DNA of 64,000 bases from Streptomyces thermodiastaticus (GTDB taxonomy: Bacteria > Actinomycetota > Actinomycetes > Streptomycetales > Streptomycetaceae), in NCBI RefSeq assembly GCF_014656135.1, contig NZ_BNBV01000024.1:34580-98579 (forward strand), read 5' to 3'. Below, one piece after another: positions 61,421 through 64,000 of the stretch. Under the pieces are notes generated by a model. That model did not search any database. It had not been told where the DNA came from and saw only the letters and a list, made by a program, of their open reading frames with translations. The first letter of the stretch is position 1. Each line of letters begins with the position of its first letter. A program made the position numbers and the translations under genes.

Positions 61421-62092
61421 TCAGCCGAGCGGGTTGCGGGTGTCGCGCAGGGCGGCCAGCACCGAGGCGTACATACGGGACTTGATGGTGCCGAGGGTCT
61501 CGCCGGCCCTGTCCGCCTGGGCCCGGGCCAGCTCGACGGCCGTGGAGCGCACGGCGTCCTCGGCGACCGCCCGGTCGACGATGCCGGCGGCCGCGGCGTC
61601 GGTGCCGCCGTAACGGCGCGCGGTGACCATGGCCTCATGCGCGGTCTGCGGCGCCAGCCGTGCCTGGATCAGTGCCGCCATGCCGGAGGTGTAGGGGATG
61701 CCGACGTCCACTGCGGGCACGCACCAGTAGCCGCGGTCGGCGCGCATGACGCGGAGGTCGTGCGCGAGGGAGAAGATCGCGCCGGCGCCGAAGGTGTGCC
61801 CCTGCAGCGCGGCCACGGTGACGACGGGCAGGGCCAGCATCCGCGCCAGCAGCTCGTGCACGGAGACGACGTAGTCGCGGTACCGGTCGGCGTGCGCGGA
61901 CAGCCACTCCAGGTCCAGCCCGTTCGAGTAGATCTTGCCCGCCGCGACGGTCACCAGGGCGCGGGGACCCTCGGCCTTCTCCACCTCGTCGAGCGCGGCG
62001 CCGACCGCGCCGATCCACTCGGGATGGAAGCGGTTCTCGCCGTCCCCCAGGTCGAGGATGAAGACGGTGTCCTGACGGTCGAGCGCGGGCAT
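61421..62092 (-). CDS. Enoyl-CoA hydratase/isomerase family protein
   Basis: A 223-residue crotonase-fold protein from ATG 62092 with GAAGGAG upstream. It contains KIYSNGLDLEWLS (oxyanion-hole element near residue 55), VVTVAALQGHTFGAGAIFSL and HDLRVMRADRGYWCVPAVD. The glutamates of classic hydratases are not obvious, so isomerase or delta3-enoyl-CoA activity is possible. The protein is short for the family. Confidence 0.85.
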   Translation of the reverse strand: MPALDRQDTVFILDLGDGENRFHPEWIGAVGAALDEVEKAEGPRALVTVAAGKIYSNGLDLEWLSAHADRYRDYVVSVHELLARMLALPVVTVAALQGHTFGAGAIFSLAHDLRVMRADRGYWCVPAVDVGIPYTSGMAALIQARLAPQTAHEAMVTARRYGGTDAAAAGIVDRAVAEDAVRSTAVELARAQADRAGETLGTIKSRMYASVLAALRDTRNPLG

Positions 62093-62490
62093 GACGGCTC
62101 CTTCGAGGCGGTGCTTGTGCGCCCGCAAGGTAGGTGGCGGAGTGCCGCCGCGCAAGGGAGGGTGCCGCCGCCCGGGGTGCCTGCGCGACGTCCGAGCCAG
62201 GGATGCCCCGGCGACGATCGTCTCCTCCGTCGCCGCCTCGGGCCGCAACCCGGCGCTCGCTGCGCGAGTCCGGTGCTCCGGCGGTCAGGCCGGGGCACCG
62301 GCATGAACACGCCGCGGGCGGTGGACAGCAGAGCAGACCGGTCGAGTGCCTCGGACAGGCGGTCCGAGGACAAAACGACTGCTCCGCCGGCCCGCCTCGC
62401 ACGCAGGCCGGAGCATCGGGGCGGTGAGGGGTCGACGAGGCGGCCGACGAGCACACCCTTCGGCATGGGGGATCTCACCCTTTTCCGAGA
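62093..62490. other. Gene-free interval, about 400 bp
   Basis: No supported gene lies in this interval. Open frames on both strands lack codon bias. It includes the upstream region of the hydratase gene and the 3' region of the propeller-like gene. Confidence 0.45.
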
Positions 62491-63711
62491 TCACACGTCG
62501 GTGACCGGCGTCCTCGACCTCCGTGGACAGAACAGCTGGACCAGTGTTCCGCCGGCCGTGATGGTGAACGTGCGGCCCTGGACACCGACGCTCGGGTCGC
62601 CGTCGGGACGGCTGTCGTCGGCCCAGGCGATGAGCGCGCCCTCCGGCCCGTTGCCGAAAGCCGTCGTGACGCACGTCTGGAACCGCGCACCGGTGGTCGC
62701 CGTACTGACCTGGACCTTCTCGCCGAGCGAGCTCTCGTGCTCGGAGTAGAGGCGCGCCATCGCTGTGGGGACGGTCTGATGGGTGTCCGCGCTCTCCTCG
62801 ACCCAGGCCAGGAGGAAGCGACCGCTCGGCAGGTGCGCCACGGCGGGATCGTAGCGGGTGAAGTGCCGTGGATCGCCGGCCGTGAAGTGCACGGTCTTGG
62901 TGCCGTCCGGCTTGAAGACGTTCGCCACCACCGTGCTCTGATCCTTGCCCAGGTCGCTCGGCTGGATGTGGCTGACGCTGGTGACGACGAACTGCCCGCT
63001 GTCGAGCAGCGTGATCCCGTTGACGCCCGTGACATGGCCGACGTTCGGCTGGATCTCGGCTGTCAGGGCGTTCGCCTCGGAGTCGAAGAACCTCAACGTG
63101 AGCCGGTCGCCGCCGATCGCGAGGGGATCCGTCGACCAGGCACAGACCCAGTTGCCGCCCTTCAGGACCGTGGCCGCCGGCGCCCGGTGGAACCCTTCGG
63201 TGGTACTGAGCGTGAGTTCCCCGGTCGCCGGCGCGCCCTTTGAGGTGAACCGCCGTGCGCGGATGCGCTGGTCGGCTCGCGGGTCGGCCCAGGTGACGAG
63301 GGCACCGCCGTCGGTCATGAACGTGAGGAAGGGCCGGACCTCCGGGTCCACGTCCTCGCTGACCAGCACCGGCTCGCCGGCCGGGCGGCCGTCGGTGAAC
63401 CGCTGCAGTCGCAGGCTCGGGTGGGGGCCGGGGATGCCGGGAGAAGTCTCCAGCCAGACGGCGAACTGGCCGCTGATGCCCGCGGACAGGACCGCGGGCC
63501 ACTGCGGTCGCACCGGGGCGCCTCCGGCCGGCCGCGAGCCGACCGTGAACTCGTCGTCGAGCGTGTTGCCCTGGAGCCCCAGAAGTCGGCCCTTGACGGT
63601 GAAGTCGTGCTGGTCCGCCCACAGCGCCATGTACTGCGTGCCCAACAACGAGGCGACGGCGGGCTGCTTCTGATCACCGGCCTGGGGTGCGCTCACGGGG
63701 AAGTCGGCCAT
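62491..63711 (-). CDS. Repeat (propeller-like) protein of unknown function
   Basis: About 406 residues from ATG 63711 (an ATG at 63729 is possible). At least six internal repeats have the form P...hhpsGpahVhWhss...hhhRhFssp, for example ISGQFAVWLET, TDGGALVTWADPRAD, KGGNWVCAWST, DSGQFVVTSVSH, PSGRFLLAWVEE and PEGALIAWADD. They suggest a beta-propeller. No signal peptide, membrane segment or catalytic motif is seen. It lies beside a truncated transposase, and its base composition is slightly lower in GC than the flanks, so it may be acquired. Confidence 0.65.
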   Translation of the reverse strand: MADFPVSAPQAGDQKQPAVASLLGTQYMALWADQHDFTVKGRLLGLQGNTLDDEFTVGSRPAGGAPVRPQWPAVLSAGISGQFAVWLETSPGIPGPHPSLRLQRFTDGRPAGEPVLVSEDVDPEVRPFLTFMTDGGALVTWADPRADQRIRARRFTSKGAPATGELTLSTTEGFHRAPAATVLKGGNWVCAWSTDPLAIGGDRLTLRFFDSEANALTAEIQPNVGHVTGVNGITLLDSGQFVVTSVSHIQPSDLGKDQSTVVANVFKPDGTKTVHFTAGDPRHFTRYDPAVAHLPSGRFLLAWVEESADTHQTVPTAMARLYSEHESSLGEKVQVSTATTGARFQTCVTTAFGNGPEGALIAWADDSRPDGDPSVGVQGRTFTITAGGTLVQLFCPRRSRTPVTDV

Positions 63712-63790
63712 GACGGCGCTCCGGATCATCGCGATGGGGCATAACGAGGAGGGATGCGGTCGGCCGAGCCATTGAGATCAGTGAGTTTCT

Positions 63791-64000
63791 TCAGCGTTGC
63801 CGCTCCAGGGTGAGTACAGCTTTGGCGATTGACGTCATGCGGTTCGGGCTGCAGCGGGCTCTGCGGAAGATCCGCCAGGACTTCAGGCCGGCGACACCGC
63901 GTTCGACCGGTGCCCGCGCTGCTGCCAGGGTCCGGTTGACGGTCTTCTCGGTGGGGGTGAGTTCCTGCAGGGGCCTGCGTTTGATGCCCGTGGTCAGCCA
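63791..64000 (-). CDS. DDE transposase, C-terminal part (runs off the window)
   Basis: Seventy codons are visible. The C-terminal pattern ERGVAGLKSWRIFRRARCSP and MTSIAKAVLTLE is that of IS5-group (DDE_Tnp_4) transposases of Streptomyces. The stop is at 63791. Whether the gene is intact upstream cannot be seen. No clear terminal inverted repeat is recognised at 63,730-63,790. Confidence 0.7.
   Translation of the reverse strand, partial: WLTTGIKRRPLQELTPTEKTVNRTLAAARAPVERGVAGLKSWRIFRRARCSPNRMTSIAKAVLTLERQR

Overview
The window is high-GC actinobacterial chromosome, almost certainly Streptomyces. It carries the sporulation sigma factor whiG, the developmental repressor nsdA, four adjacent type I signal peptidases (sipWXYZ), and many GTG starts. 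From memory, the order smc-glcP-ftsY-nsdA-amtB-glnK-glnD-ffh-ftsH-rpsP-rimM-trmD-rplS-sipWXYZ-comM-dprA-whiG-rpsB-tsf-pyrH-frr-cdsA matches a conserved block of the Streptomyces coelicolor chromosome.

Left core (1-29,210): the 3' end of smc, a glucose permease (glcP), an NCS1 permease, the SRP receptor ftsY, a primase/polymerase-type protein, nsdA, the ammonium operon amtB-glnK-glnD preceded by a GlnR-type box, SRP54 (ffh), an FtsH-type protease, a small HExxH protein, the rpsP-khpA-rimM-trmD ribosome-maturation operon, rplS, sipW-sipX-sipY-sipZ, a Nudix hydrolase, a DUF2469 gene and yraN.

Middle (29,210-52,151): comM (yifB, an MCM/Mg-chelatase-type AAA+ ATPase of the competence/recombination group) is cut into three in-phase pieces by two different integrative elements. 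Element 1 (about 9.65 kb, 29,945-39,601) sits in the Walker A codons. Element 2 (about 11.66 kb, 39,843-51,515) sits in the Walker B codons, 82 codons further on. Each encodes its own large serine integrase. Each leaves attL/attR whose outer arms reconstruct an attP with a perfect 10-bp inverted repeat around the shared core. Precise loss of both elements would restore a 541-codon comM that overlaps dprA by ATGA.

Element 1 has a phage-satellite-like content: serine integrase, HK97-type major capsid protein, P27-type small terminase and HNH nucleases, but no recognisable portal, large terminase, protease or tail genes. It also has a strongly structured RNA-like region, a structured capsid leader and an HNH-fusion cargo gene. 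Element 2 has no recognisable capsid. It carries HNH and GIY-YIG nuclease-type genes, winged-helix and AlpA-like DNA-binding proteins, a DUF2637/SpdB-like membrane protein, several unknown proteins, a repeated start-associated sequence and four imperfect long repeats upstream of its main operon. Both elements share one regulatory pair: a minimal GntR-type repressor divergent from a small protein with an LRRLPW...GKPAYL signature.

Right core (52,148-64,000): dprA, whiG, a TetR regulator, a secreted M23 peptidase-like protein, rpsB, tsf, pyrH, frr, cdsA, an enoyl-CoA hydratase-type protein, a propeller-like protein of unknown function, and the C-terminal end of a DDE transposase that runs off the window.
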